From the NCBI GenBank assembly GCA_003427395.1, contig BFEA01000311.1, positions 483,762 through 508,799 on the forward strand: 25,038 nucleotides of DNA, written 5' to 3'. A program made the translations under genes and the position numbers. Positions 10,640 to 20,384 of this stretch are shown in pieces; position 1 is the stretch's first letter, and each line of letters begins with the position of its first letter. The notes beneath the pieces are model-generated. The model was not told the DNA's origin. It did not search any database and was given only the letters and a program-made list of their open reading frames with translations. This DNA is from Chara braunii (taxonomy: Eukaryota > Streptophyta > Charophyceae > Charales > Characeae).

Positions 10640-11085
10640 GTTTTCTGCTAACTAGTATATGGTTCTTATGGAGAACTCAAAAACAATTTCAGCTAAGAAG
10701 TTTAAAATATGAATCTTCTTCTCAATCTTCTTTTCATTATAAATTGATTCTATTTATAGATAGTTTTATATTTCAACTCTTAAATCCTATTGCACTTCCT
10801 AATTCTATTTGTTATAGAATAATAACTCCGAACAGAAAATCACTCATTGTATTTGGATTATACATGGAAAAATGGAAGTTTTTCATACCATTCAACAATT
10901 AAATTTTTTGTTTCTATTACTTTATGAACGAATCCGTGATACAAGTTTTCTTCATTTACTAAAAAACATATTAAATTCAAAGAAAGAATTGTTTATTGAA
11001 ACATTCTATTGTGATAAATTCTATTTAATTGAATTGTCAATGCTTTTTAGAAATTTGTATATAAATGAATTTGATTTTTTTATCG
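10640..11085 (+). pseudogene. AT-rich organelle-like insert, possible matK-like fragment
   Basis: About 445 bp of strongly AT-rich sequence sits abruptly between GC-rich stretches of the hAT-like element. Two overlapping frames stay open, one to 10902 and one from 10872, as if one reading frame had suffered a frameshift near 10880. The second frame includes RIRDTSFLHLLKNILN and, about 33 residues later, LFRNLYINEFDFF. This order and spacing recall the N-terminal region of plastid maturase K, where a '.LHLLR.FL' stretch is followed by 'LFLYN.Y..E.E'. The first frame (FIFQLLNPIALPNS) weakly recalls plastid Tic214/Ycf1, so the gene identity is not settled. Base composition and the lack of stops suggest plastid or other organelle DNA captured in the nucleus. 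It is truncated at both ends and cannot be functional. Confidence 0.4.
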
Positions 11086-11137
11086 CTTATCGCTCGTCGC
11101 CGTCCGTGGCCCGCAGCGCCCGTCGCACAGGTAAGTC

Positions 11138-11256
11138 GCCATCTTTTTCTTTTTCTTCTTCTTCTTCTTCTTCTTCTTCTTCTTCTTCTTCTTCCTTTCT
11201 TCTTCTTCTTCTTCTTCTTCTTCTTCTTCTTCTTCTTCTTCTTCTTCCTTTCTTCT

Positions 11257-11288
<32 letters not shown>

Positions 11289-11290
11289 GC
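11138..11290 (+). repeat. (TTC)n microsatellite
   Basis: Nearly uninterrupted TTC/CTT trinucleotides with three small interruptions. It forms a polypyrimidine strand. The translated Ser/Leu-rich or Lys/Glu-rich 'proteins' here are artefacts of the repeat. Confidence 0.97.
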
Positions 11291-11305
11291 GCCGAAGCTT
11301 ACCAC

Positions 11306-11308
<3 letters not shown>

Positions 11309-11372
<64 letters not shown>

Positions 11373-11390
11373 TAGGCGAGTGTGCTCGCG

Positions 11391-11439
<49 letters not shown>

Positions 11440-11500
11440 CTTTTTTGGCTTTTTTGTCGAAACTGCACATGAGTCACCTTTTTAGTTCGCGATAGGCAAG

Positions 11501-11562
<62 letters not shown>

Positions 11563-11668
11563 TTTTTTTTTTGTTTTTTTTTTTCCCATCTCGTACTGCT
11601 GCCGCTGCCACGTGGCATCCCGGCGCATTGAGAGAGAGAGAGAGAGAGAGAGTAGGCGAGTGTGTGCG

Positions 11669-11753
<85 letters not shown>
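11309..11753 (+). repeat. (GT)n and multiple (GA)n microsatellite blocks
   Basis: GT runs from 11309 to about 11348. GA blocks lie at about 11348-11372, 11393-11437, 11504-11559, 11630-11652 and 11670-11753. The spacer 'taggcgagtgtgctcgcgca' (11373-11392) recurs shortened at 11653-11670, so part of the block was duplicated at a spacing of about 280 bp. The non-repeat islands at 11438-11503 and 11560-11629 match nothing I recognise. Confidence 0.96.
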
Positions 11754-11755
<2 letters not shown>

Positions 11756-13440
11756 CTCCCCGAAGCCACAACCCCAAACCCCTGAACCCCCCCCCCGAAA
11801 AAAAAGTTCTCTAATCAAAGTTTTCTTTGCGGATTCGGAGATCTCTGTGAGCGCAGTCCAACCATGATTTCAAAAAAAAAATAAAAAAAAAATTGACCCA
11901 TTTTTGGGCCCAACCGGAATTCCGGTTGGCCGGGCCGGTCCGACCGGCCGATTGCTGGCTTAGCCCTGCTTTGACAACGATAAATGCATTTTTGAGAAAT
12001 TGTCAGAATCATTCCATCAGAAATGTAGCTTATTGATTCAGGATAAAAATAAGGTGAAAGAAAATTAAATAAAATACGATAACCAAATCATCTGATGCGC
12101 TGGTAGTATGAAATTTATATTGGACTAGTAAGACCTGATAGACTATCAAAGTTTGGTTGAATCTCATAGAATTTGAAGTGACATATAGCGTGCATTACAT
12201 TGATCTAGTTCACGGATGCGGATGATGGACTAAAGTGACGATATATCTTGGACTGGACTTCTGAGTTCCTTTGCGATGGGTATAGAAAGAATTTGGGCTT
12301 ACGAATAACAAGCTAGATTTCAATAGTGAAGAGAACATCATGGGGCACACACAATAGTATAGGTCTAGGATATGGGTATGAATGTATCTAGGCAATAGAG
12401 TGGGATATGTTAGATCATATGTACATGCTTATGAAAACGTCAAATGTACGAGAGACGCATATGGTGGGGGATATCACATCATGAGATCATGTGTAGTAGG
12501 AAGGAAGGTACAAATATTCTATCTAATACATAAGTTTGGTACCTGGCAGGGAGGAGGGATAGATTGATGGGACGTACCTGGATGGAATATACGACATATA
12601 CAGATCTGCTAGGCGTACATAAAAGAACAACATCATAGTGATTTATTTGATGTGCATCACATTGAGTTCATGGATACACATAGTGGACTAAAGAAACGAT
12701 ATATCCTTCAGTGAATTGTCGAGTTCACGGGAGATGGGGATCTAAGAATTTGGGAAGATGCAGAATAGGCCAGAGTTCAACATTCGAAGAGAACACTAAC
12801 GGGCACACACTAGAGTATATTTCAACGATATGGACATGAATGTACCTGAGCAGTAGAACGGGATATGCACATCAATGTGAAAACCTGGAATGTATGGGAG
12901 ACACATATTGTGCTGGATGTTATATCACGGGATGATGGATAGTAGGTGGGAATGTACAAATATTTCGTTTGATGGACAAGTCTGGTACCTGGGAGGTTGT
13001 GAGGAAGGAAGGAAAAATGCATTAGACGTACCTGGATGGAATATGCGATATGTGGGGATCTACTACGCAGAGGGAAAAGAATTACAAGTATGAAAATGGA
13101 CGCATGTCGGACGTACACATCGGGTCGACAGAAGATGATAAGGATTTCGATGGTGATGCAGGGTACATCAATGCAATGTACCAAGAAACCAGCACAATTA
13201 GGTATAAACTTATAAAGTTGAGATTAGTGTGTGGAATGTGGGGAATGTGTGACGAGCAGGGGGAGAGATTGGGAGAGTAGCGCGGTTGCAGAAGCGAGTA
13301 CTGATTCTAGATTGTCTAGAGGGATCTATATATATGAGAGATAGTAGCTGAAAGTATCATTTGAGCAGGAGGTAGGAGTGTGATCGTGGTAGATACTGTC
13401 ACAAGCCATGAACTCTATGTGTTTACTGTGATATGTAAAG

Positions 13441-14180
13441 CTCCAGCGCCCAGAGTAGTAGAGCGGAACCTAATCACACACCCAGGTGCAGAGGTATACA
13501 AGCGGGTGTTGGACAACGCTAGAGCAGAACTAGAAGTGTGGGAGAGGTGAAAAGCAAAGGGGCTCCATATGAGAGTCAGGATCAACAACTGGGAGGAAGG
13601 GGAGAGTATAACCGAAAATATCTTGAAGTTCCAAAAAAATAAAACAAATTGCAGAAACTGAGCGATAGAATAATTAGAGGAACAAGAGAGACCTACCTCC
13701 AGTAACCTCCTCAGCAGAGGGCATGGTCAAAATAGCACACCGGGTCTATACTACTCTATAGTGGTCTGTACACCTCGTGGGAGAGGGAACACCGACGGGA
13801 GCAGGTAGCCTAGAATCGAGCCAATTTCTTTCTTACCCGGACATGACTATTACGGAGGATCAGGCTGCTAGGTTAGATTGCCCCTTTACGGGGTAGGAAC
13901 TACAAGAAGCATTGAGATCCATGCAACCGGATAAGACCCTAGAACGGGACAGACTCGCCAGAGAATTCTGACTTGAATACTGGTTAATCTTGGGAGGGGA
14001 ATACAAAAGCTTCCTCAACACAAGATGGCGGCAGGAGGGATTGGGAGAGGATCCAACCATTAGCTTAAAAAAAAAAAAAAAAAAAAAAGGATTATAGCTA
14101 AAGCGTGAGTTAACAGACTGAGGATAGTCACATGGGGATGTTTTCACATAGACTAGACCTACGTAGCACCGTGTTCACGT
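13441..14180 (+). pseudogene. LINE (non-LTR) reverse transcriptase fragment
   Basis: The reading shows the usual order of an L1/Tx1-like LINE between endonuclease and RT. First comes NARAELEVWE, then RVRINNWEEGE (like 'R.RW.EEGE'), then PFTG*ELQEALRSM (about 13882-13923), then DRLAREF*LEYW..LG.EY (from about 13948). After an A-tract, IIAKA*VNRLRIV leads to HID*TYVAP, the counterpart of the '.DQT..VPGR' motif, ending near 14170. Stops lie at 13894, 13969 and 14106, and more lie upstream. The segment between the EYW and IIAKA motifs is far too short, and the 22-A run 14067-14088 sits at the deletion, with a frame change across it. The catalytic palm motifs are missing, so it is inactive. It abuts the last tandem unit on its left and an opposite-strand Ty3 RT on its right. 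Confidence 0.75.
14067..14088 (+). repeat. 22-base A-tract inside the LINE fragment
   Basis: It follows the codons for TISL where a Lys-rich 'LYKKG' stretch would be expected. It is therefore probably an expanded internal Lys run plus deletion, not a 3' poly(A) tail, because LINE coding similarity resumes beyond it. Confidence 0.7.
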
Positions 14181-14715
14181 TCAGAGGCGATGCGCTGTAG
14201 AACATCGCGGAGGTGTCTGAGGTGGTCTTTTAAGGCACGACTGTAGACATAGATGTCGTCCAAGTACACCTGAATGTATTATTTAAGAATGTCCCTGAAA
14301 ATATCGTTCATCGTCGTCTGGAAGGTGACGAGTGCATTGGTAAGGCCAAATGTCATCACCGTGAACTCATTGTGGCTGAAGGACGACTGAAAGGCGGTCT
14401 TCGGCTGGTCCTCTGCAGCGACGCAGATCTGGTGGTAGCCACTACAAAAATCGATCTTTATGCAGAAGTGGTTGTCTGCCGGACGGTCAAACAGCTCAGC
14501 CACGTGACGCATGGGATAACTGTTCGTAACTGTGTAACGGTTAAGGTCGTGATAATCGATGCAGAGGCGATGAGTTCTGTCCGCTTTGTGAGAAAAGAGG
14601 ACGGGTGCACCCCAAGGGAAGTTACTGGGTTTAATGAAACATTGTCAAAGGAGTTCTTCAAGCTCACGTTTGAGTTTCGTTGTCGAGCGACTACCTACCA
14701 GTTGAACACTTGTTT
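14163..14715 (-). pseudogene. Ty3/gypsy reverse transcriptase fragment
   Basis: Reading down the minus strand, the frame gives TTKLKRELEELL, stop, QCFIKPSNFPWGAPVLF, HRLCIDYHDLNRYTV, then NSYPM, KIDFCSGYHQI (motif A, first catalytic Asp), PKTAFQ, FTVMTFGLTNALVTFQ (motif B), MNDIFRDILK, stop, and VYLDDIYVYS (motif C, YLDD, at 14255-14266), ending in HLRHLRDVLQRI. These are the canonical Ty3/gypsy RT blocks, nearly complete and collinear. There are two in-frame stops: TGA (plus-strand 14645-14647) and TAA (14279-14281). After ..EHGAT at about 14163 stops follow at once and no RNase H or integrase is present. The catalytic residues survive but the gene is broken. A Ty3-like protease lies upstream on the same strand (15220-15600) and probably belongs to the same element. 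Confidence 0.93.
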
Positions 14716-15219
14716 TTTTTTTAAAGAAAGACTTTTCGAGGTTGTTTTTTTATCTTGTTGCTTATTTTGGGGATTTGGATCCGTGTGACTGAGGGGTTTT
14801 GGTATGATCTCAAATTCCTGACCTCCTCACTAACTTAAAAACAAGTAGGGAAAATGACTCGGGCATGGTCGCAAGCGAGGCCTAATGCGGACAGAAAATC
14901 GAAGATTTCACGACAAGTACTAAAAAAAAGAGGGAAAGGTGGTGGAACCCAAACCAAGCCAAGGAATCCCTGAAAGGGAAGGGGGCGAGAGAGGGTGTGT
15001 GCTTTGGATACGGGTGGCTTTGAAGTTACTCTAGAATGGACCAGGGAACTGTGGCTGATCCAGGGGGTCGAGACCTAAGAAGTGGTGTGAGGGCCATCGT
15101 GGCTACCAATCTTGCCGCAGTCACTGCAACAGGATATCCAGTCCTGGCGGTCGGTTGATAGTACGGTAAGGGAGCGGTTTCGAAGCAAAACTGAGCGGGG
15201 TGTCGACACGGTGCGTCAG

Positions 15220-15600
15220 TGCAATCGACCCGGTGCATGCGGACGACCGTCCCAATATCGTACGGCCACTTCAGTGTAAAGAAATCGATCTTGATACGGC
15301 CGCGGTATTCAAATTGGACTCGGTTCATTTTCCAGGCGATGACTGTTCTATGACAGGGTGTGATCAACAATGGTGAGTTCGGTGGGGGCGGGTTCTCGAC
15401 TGATCACTAAGTAACCGATTTTTGTGTGCCTTGAAACCAGGGTGGGCTTCTGTGATACGGTCCCCCTCGATGCGAGGAACGGGGTAGTCGAGTGTCACCG
15501 AGTGCGAGGTTGGCACAAATGGACTGGTGAGATGGCCCGAGGCTTGGCGCCAACGGTGAGATCAGTTATTGGAAACCTCCCTGTTCGAATGCTCCTGGGA
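15220..15600 (-). pseudogene. Ty3/gypsy aspartic protease remnant, upstream of the RT
   Basis: On the minus strand VSNN (about 15576-15565) overlaps, with a one-base shift, LISPLAPSLGPSHQSICAN and LALGD (from 15565). This is the pattern following the active site of Ty3 proteases ('DSGASxNFIS..L...LG'). The Asp-Ser-Gly itself reads Asn-Arg-Glu, so the active site is lost. Further on, FFTLKWPYDIG (about 15283-15252) resembles the C-terminal 'YD.ILG.PW' motif. Several frameshifts and stops lie between. About 500 bp separate it from the RT at 14715, a plausible protease-RT linker. Part of the middle region is not alignable by eye, and the identification rests on two motif clusters in the right order and spacing. 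Confidence 0.5.
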
Positions 15601-15635
15601 GCTGTGAATGGGGAGGATCATTTGGAGTCGAGGGG

Positions 15636-15909
15636 TGCGCACCTCTACCTTCTTGATAACCGTTTTTTTTCTTTGCCACAGGTGAAGACAGCTAGGAGGC
15701 GGATTCTTGCGGACGAAATTCGGGGGAATGGCCGAAGGAAACGTCTGCATCCAAGGGGGGAGCAAAGTTGTGCGCGCCCTGCCTTCTTGATAACCATTTT
15801 TTTCCCTCTTTGCCACGGGTGAAGATAGTCAGGAGGCGGATTCTTGTGGGTGAAATCGGGGGGAATGGACTGATGGAAACGTTTGGAGCCAAAGAGGAGC
15901 AAAGTTGTG
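15636..15909 (+). repeat. Imperfect tandem duplication, period 133 bp
   Basis: 'ccttcttgataacc' at 15649 recurs at 15782. Both copies continue with a T-run, 'tttgccac.ggtgaaga', 'aggaggcggattcttg', 'ggggaatgg' and 'gagcaaagttgtg'. The two copies differ by scattered substitutions. Confidence 0.88.
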
Positions 15910-17200
15910 CAGAGATTGGTGGAAAGATGGAGGAGGGAGGATCCAAGTCTCGGATGGGAAGGCTTGGGAGTCCACTGATCGGGAGAAGTTCGAAATATAA
16001 AGTAGAAGGTGTGCGCGGCAACAGGGCGGGAGGTGAGAATGAAAGAAGAAGGCGGGAAAAAACGAAAACTTTGGAACATTTTGAACTTGAAAGTCGAATG
16101 ATCGGTAGATCGGGACAGGAGGAACACCCAGCGGAGAATTGGGAGGGGGGGGGATCCAGCAGGAGTGCAGAGAGCTCGAGGGAGCTCATCATAAAAGGAA
16201 GAGGGGGCGAGCCGATCGGGGGGCGCACAAATTTTTTCAGGATTTGCACGTCAAACTCTAGTTCGCTATCCCGCTCGGAGTCCGGCGGGGTCGTACTGGC
16301 GAACAAGAGAGAAACGGGGAAGGGAGCTTCCGCGCACGACAGGAGGTGTCGAGGAAGATCGGGCGCTCGGAGTCCGGCGGGCTCATACTAGTGAACGAGA
16401 CGGCGGTTCGTACTGACGGACATGAGAGAAAGAGGGAGGGAACTTTTGTGCACGGATGAGAAGCTCCGAGGACGGTCACGGCTTCAGGACTCGGCGGCTC
16501 GCACAGAGGCTCAATCGAGGGAGCAGGAGGCTAGCACAGTGGGCGCACGCACGAAGGATCGAGTTCTGCGAAAACACGTACAGAGCGCTCAGATATAGAG
16601 GTCGCAGGCGCGAATAGTCGAGGAAGGGGGTCACACGCACGGACGAGCTCGGTGGACGCACGCGCAAGGACGAGGGTACATAGAACGCGCACACGAGCCC
16701 ATTGATCTGTCGACGACTTCTGCCATGAGGAAAAAGGAAGTTGTCGAACTATCACGCTCGCGTATTGCATAATCCTGGGGAGGAGGAGCGGGAGAAGAAG
16801 AGAGAGAGAGAAAGAAAAAGAAAAAGAGCGAGCGCAGGGAGAGGAAGAGGGAGAGTGAGCATAGAGAGAAAAAAAACAATGCTTAGAGTGAGAGAAAGAG
16901 AGAGAGAGAGAGCGAAGGAAAACGAAGGGAAGGCACGACGGAGCCCTGGGCAGCCGCACCAGCCGAGGGGAGGTAAGCGGCAGTTGGCGAAGGTGGGCAG
17001 TGGCTTGAGGCGCAGTAGGTAGGCGATATCACACTCAGTGACGGCCGTTGTTGAGGGCTACTCCTAGGTTCACCTCGAAGAGGTCTCGACGGGCGCTGTC
17101 GCACTCTAGTAAAAGCTTGCTTGTCGTGTCTACTCGGCGCGCGCAATAGCCTGGGTGCCTAGTGCCAACGGAAGAACGGCCTTGGTCGGGTCGTTGGTGG
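15910..17200. other. Purine-rich low-complexity region, no gene seen
   Basis: The plus strand is dominated by A and G (GGAGG, GAAAG and AGAGAG strings), peaking at 16785-16930. Open frames here are Arg/Glu-rich or Ser/Pro-rich by composition only. It lies upstream, on the minus strand, of the Ty3 protease remnant and could include that element's lost gag or LTR, but I see no motif to support either. Confidence 0.5.
16273..16480 (+). repeat. Degenerate tandem repeat of about 92-115 bp
   Basis: 'gctcggagtccggcggg' begins at 16273 and 16365. A diverged third version, 'ggactcggcggctcg', occurs near 16489. The text after the first copy ('cgtactggcgaacaagagagaaa') is echoed near 16408 ('cgtactgacggacatgagagaaa'). 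Confidence 0.7.
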
Positions 17201-17626
17201 AGCAGTGCTCAAGCTGCCTGGGTTGGTTTGTTGGCGCGGCGCCGTACGGACACATACCCGGTCTTATCGGGACTTTGAAACAGGGGAAGGCGGGTCGCCA
17301 ATGACACCGGGTGTGGGTTCTTGCAAGCTCCGTTTCTCGATTTTCGGATTCTCACCAGAGGCACTCGGATCAGCCTTATGGCCTCCCAATACGGCTTCGT
17401 TGCGGGCAGGGAGAGAAAGGAAAAAGGGGGTGGGAAGAAAGAAGGAGCGCACGAGAACGCCTTTTTGTCAAAATTATGAGAAAGGAAAACAAAATAGGGG
17501 AGCTCGTAATACTATATTTACTTGTTGTTTGGTTTCGTTGTCATTTTCTGAATACTCTGTTGGTGGGAACGGGCGGAAGCTCGGAGGAAGGAGCAGTTGT
17601 GTTCTCAATCGGTTGCGCAGACGCTC

Positions 17627-17687
<61 letters not shown>

Positions 17688-18240
17688 CACGTATCTAGTC
17701 TGGCCGTACAACTACGAGTTCGACGTCTTCGTATACTTTGGTCGTGGCCACTTAAATCAACAAAGTGCCTTGTCGATTCGTGGTGCCATAACGGGTCATG
17801 TACCTTGGGTCTCGGTTGGTGAACTTGGTGTTACATCACTGACCTTCTTCTACGACGGTGTTGTACTTTCTGGTTGTAAAGCCTGAACGCCAGAACAGTG
17901 ACATACTTTCTGTTTTTTTTTGTCTGAATGGGTGTGTGTGAGGGAGGGAGAGTGAAGAGAGCAGCGAGAAGGGGGGGAATGAAAGTACAAACCCTCTAGA
18001 GTGCTGGTCTGTCTTTTTCTATAAACATTCTGCGATTTCCGCGTTGTCCTTCTCCTTTGAGTGAACAAACTATTTGTGGGCCTCACTTCATCAAGGTGCT
18101 TGTTTTTTCTCCTTCAAATGAGCAAACTGTAAGCGAGTTTTTGCGGCCCGGCCTCCTTTGGGAAAACAAACTGCCCGCTTGTTTGACCTCACATTTCCTA
18201 TATGGTGTTTTCTTCCTTGAAACCAAGAAGGAGGAGGCCC
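17200..18240. other. Unrecognised region with a (GA)n run at 17628-17685
   Basis: A GA microsatellite of about 58 bp lies at 17628-17685. The rest has mixed composition with short open frames on both strands that match nothing I know. 17930-17950 is GT/GGGA-rich. Ty3 similarity on the minus strand begins only at about 18325. Confidence 0.6.
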
Positions 18241-18244
18241 TGCC

Positions 18245-18540
18245 AAATGGTTCGGTCTTGAGAAGAAAGAGGGGAGGAGGTCCGAGTCCGATATAAACTG
18301 GACCCGAACGTCGAAGGAGTTTCCCGACACCGTCATCTCTAGAATTGAAAGTCGGTACGGTGCCTAATGGTAGATGTGATAGTTAGACACGAGATGGATA
18401 GAATGCTCAACACGACGCATCGGGGAAATTCCGCTGTATGAGAAATACGGGGGAGAGACGTCGCAGTACTCTCGAATCACGTCTTGAACGGCGGGTTCGA
18501 AGTCAATCGTGACCCCCACAAGTTCCACAACGTTTGCGTC
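18245..18540 (-). pseudogene. Ty3/gypsy protease-RT linker and RT start
   Basis: The minus-strand frame from 18540 reads VQDVIREYCDV, then GISPMRRVEHSIHLV, NYHIYH, stop (plus-strand cta 18364-18366) and APYRLSILEM. This is the standard Ty3/gypsy lead-in to RT ('..EY.DVFP..LP..R.V.H.I.L.P......PYR.S..E'). After a frameshift near 18330 a further stretch, LLRRSG then GPPPLFLLKTE (to about 18245), resembles the first RT block ('ELL..GFI.PS.SP.GAPVLF..K'). Similarity then ends, so this copy has lost almost all of its RT. It duplicates blocks also present at 14590-14700, which shows that the two RT starts come from different element copies. Confidence 0.75.
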
Positions 18541-18919
18541 AGCATGAGACGTATGTGTGAACTCGCCAATGGACGAGGGAGGATTTGGGACGTGGAAGGG
18601 GTATCCACAGGCTGAGGGGTGGATATAGAGATGGGAGCCGTGAACATGGAGGAAGGGTCAAGGGGATCACGCTGCAAGGAGATGAGCTTAACGTCTGTAC
18701 AGAGGGGATCGTACTAAAGAGGATCCATGACGTGCACCGAGTAGAGGGTGACGTCCTCCTAACATAGGAAGTGAAGGCGATATCCGGGTGGCCATGGTGG
18801 GACCCAGAGAGGCAAGAATCTTAGGGAGGGAGGTCGGGAGGGGTGTCGCCCGTGGTGCCAAGGAATGAGACGCGATAGGTCTGACCACACTTCGTTTTGA
18901 GAACAAGTATCTCGGTCTC

Positions 18920-19260
18920 CTATTCGACCTGTGTATCAGGGAGTTTGTGAGACCAAGGAGTGCCAAGCATAAAGTCGTACCCAATCTCCAACACGTCGAA
19001 GTATGCGGAGTAATGGTAGTGCCGAAACACTTGGGTACTATCCGGTGGCTGGAGGGTGAGGGGAAAGTAAAGGTCGGTGACCGTCTGATCGAAGAAGCGC
19101 TGCGTCTTGTTATCTCTGAAGGTAAGGGATATAGGAGAGCGAGACCCGAAGGTAGCTAGACGAGCTTCGTCAACCACGAGAGGATGAACGAAATCCCCCT
19201 ACGAGCTGGAGTCTCATAAAGTGCGGTACACCCTCATAGATGTCCCCAGGTGAATAAGAA
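18920..19260 (-). pseudogene. Ty3/gypsy aspartic protease remnant
   Basis: Going down the minus strand, the frame reads RTL, stop, DSSS (plus 19202-19213), stop, GDFVHPLVVDEARL, then a long open stretch to YFDVLEIGYDFMLGTPW (the last ten residues at 18953-18982). DSSS sits where the retroviral-type protease active site Asp-Ser/Thr-Gly belongs, with the Gly changed to Ser. GYDFMLGTPW is the conserved C-terminal motif. Length and spacing fit a Ty3/gypsy protease. Two stops flank the active site and another follows TQVE. It lies between a gag zinc knuckle (19735-19776) and the RT lead-in (18540), the normal gag-protease-RT order. Confidence 0.85.
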
Positions 19261-19269
19261 TGATAGGGA

Positions 19270-20235
19270 GGGTGCGATCAGGGTCTGAAAGAAGGGCGAA
19301 AAAATAACGCAAGATATTTACGTGTCTCGTAAGTCGCTCTTGACGAGTTTGAAGAATGCTCAAAGGAGAGATGACACAACGTCATCGCGAGTCGGCGGAG
19401 TCGCCAACTGAGCGTTACAGCGAGTTGTGCGAATGGTGCGACGCTTAGGAAGTCTCGGAGGGGAAGGATGAGATGCGGCTGTCTGCTCACGGTACCTCAA
19501 TAGACGGCGGGGCAGAGGAAACTGTATCTGTCGTGTTCTTAGGATCCTCTGGTATGGTAGCCAAACGGGCAAACCACGACTTGGTGGTCAGGAAGCCGGC
19601 TACGTGGGAGGCCTCAATGGTACACTGCACCGTGGCTAGTTAGATGGGACTGGTCGGATGGGGCCAGGGGGAGACTGAGATCGGCGCTGACGAGAAACGT
19701 CAGCGTAGTGTCGATCGAGGGTGGCATGGTATGGACACCGTGAGGAGGTGTGTCCATCCTGATGACAAAGAAGGCAACCGTGACGGGCCTCGAGAGCGTC
19801 GCGCTCATTAGGGGATAGGGCTCTGAGAGGAGGGACGAAACCATGCGGGAGGTCCACCAAAGAACAACGAACGTGTGGGCACCAGCCTGTGCAAGCCAAC
19901 TGCAAGCACGACCCATGGGGGACATCGCCATCTACAAGGGTCCGGCCATTGAGACAGTCTCGTCATCCAAGTGGTACTGGATGACATCCCAAAGCTCGAG
20001 GTCCTCGGGGGCGTCCCCAAGGATAGGGTCAAGCTCAGTCGAGGCGTCCTCGCCGTACTCGAGAGAGCTGTAACACCGGGAGAATAATGCTCCGGGCTGA
20101 TTTGGAGGGCGAAATCAGCCGGCAAAAGAGGAACGGCCTCAAGTGGTGCCACGCAGTTCACCGTTCATGGCCCTTGTGAACGTGGGCCAGTCACCGGTCA
20201 CGTTTTTCATAACAGGTTGGAGTTCACGCAGAGCG
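19270..20235 (-). pseudogene. Ty3/gypsy gag with CCHC zinc knuckle, frameshifted
   Basis: Near the top, LRELQPVMKNVTGDWPTFTRA (about 20220-20160) resembles a gag core domain. EYGEDASTELDP then DLELWDVIQYHLDDETVSM (about 20065-19945) continues in another frame to a stop. After a further shift, LSPNERDALEARHG leads into CLLCHQDGHTSSRC at 19735-19776, a perfect CX2CX4HX4C zinc knuckle, the nucleic-acid-binding signature of nucleocapsid. The protease follows about 500 bp downstream. At least three frameshifts or stops interrupt it. The 5' end is lost at the A/T-rich insertion that begins at 20236. Confidence 0.78.
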
Positions 20236-20349
20236 GGAACTCCGTTTTTTTTTTTTTTTTTGGCTTGTAAAGGGGGGGGGGGTTGCACGCGTTTGTGCTC
20301 CATGTCAACAGGCACCTGCCCATATATAGTTTCTTTTTTTTTTTTATTG

Positions 20350-20384
<35 letters not shown>

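Larger units (their letters stand above)
10148..11968. mobile_element. hAT-like element with perfect 8-bp target-site duplication
   Basis: The direct repeat ctttgaca flanks the element exactly (10140-10147 and 11969-11976). Unit 2 reads 'attttgacaatgataaatgc' uninterrupted at the same place. The termini are cagtgctaa on the left and ttagccctg on the right (CAGTGCTAA against CAGGGCTAA, 8 of 9). CAG termini plus an 8-bp duplication are hAT hallmarks. Both tips are GC-rich and full of CCGGTCGACCGG-like strings (10160-10240 and 11900-11955). The 1.8 kb between the tips holds a 37-bp tandem repeat, an AT-rich organelle-like segment and long microsatellites, but no transposase. It is therefore non-autonomous. 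Confidence 0.85.
9988..13440 (+). repeat. Tandem-array unit 5, split by a transposon; end of array
   Basis: The unit runs 9988-10147, is interrupted by an 1821-bp element (10148-11968), and resumes with one copy of the duplicated target site at 11969. The remainder follows the standard order: 'ggtagtatgaaatttatat' near 12102, subrepeat A near 12215, subrepeat B near 12672, 'ggatctactacgcag' near 13056, and 'tgtaaagct' near 13440. There the similarity stops and a LINE fragment begins. The net length is about 1.62 kb. Confidence 0.87.

Noticed and set aside
11037-11867. Long open frames encoding Ser-Leu, Lys/Glu or Arg-Glu repeats
   Set aside because: They are translations of (TTC)n, (GT)n and (GA)n microsatellites, open in several frames at once, with no start context or domain.
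2228-13440. CRISPR-like array
   Set aside because: The repeats are about 1.65 kb with internal halves, without short identical repeats and unique spacers, in a eukaryotic context.
14067-14088. 3' poly(A) tail of a retrotransposed LINE or mRNA
   Set aside because: LINE RT similarity resumes after the A-run (IIAKA..NRLRIV), so the run is internal.
14372-14788. 138-codon plus-strand open frame
   Set aside because: It is the antisense shadow of the Ty3 reverse transcriptase on the minus strand.
15645-16959. Ser/Pro-rich minus-strand open frames of 140-204 codons
   Set aside because: They reflect the purine-rich plus strand and cross tandem duplications. No motif or homology could be recognised.
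14690-18335. A single 3.6-kb insertion splitting one Ty3 RT gene
   Set aside because: The upstream fragment already contains an RT-start-like stretch (to about 18245), and a second protease lies at 15220-15600, so two element copies explain the data better.
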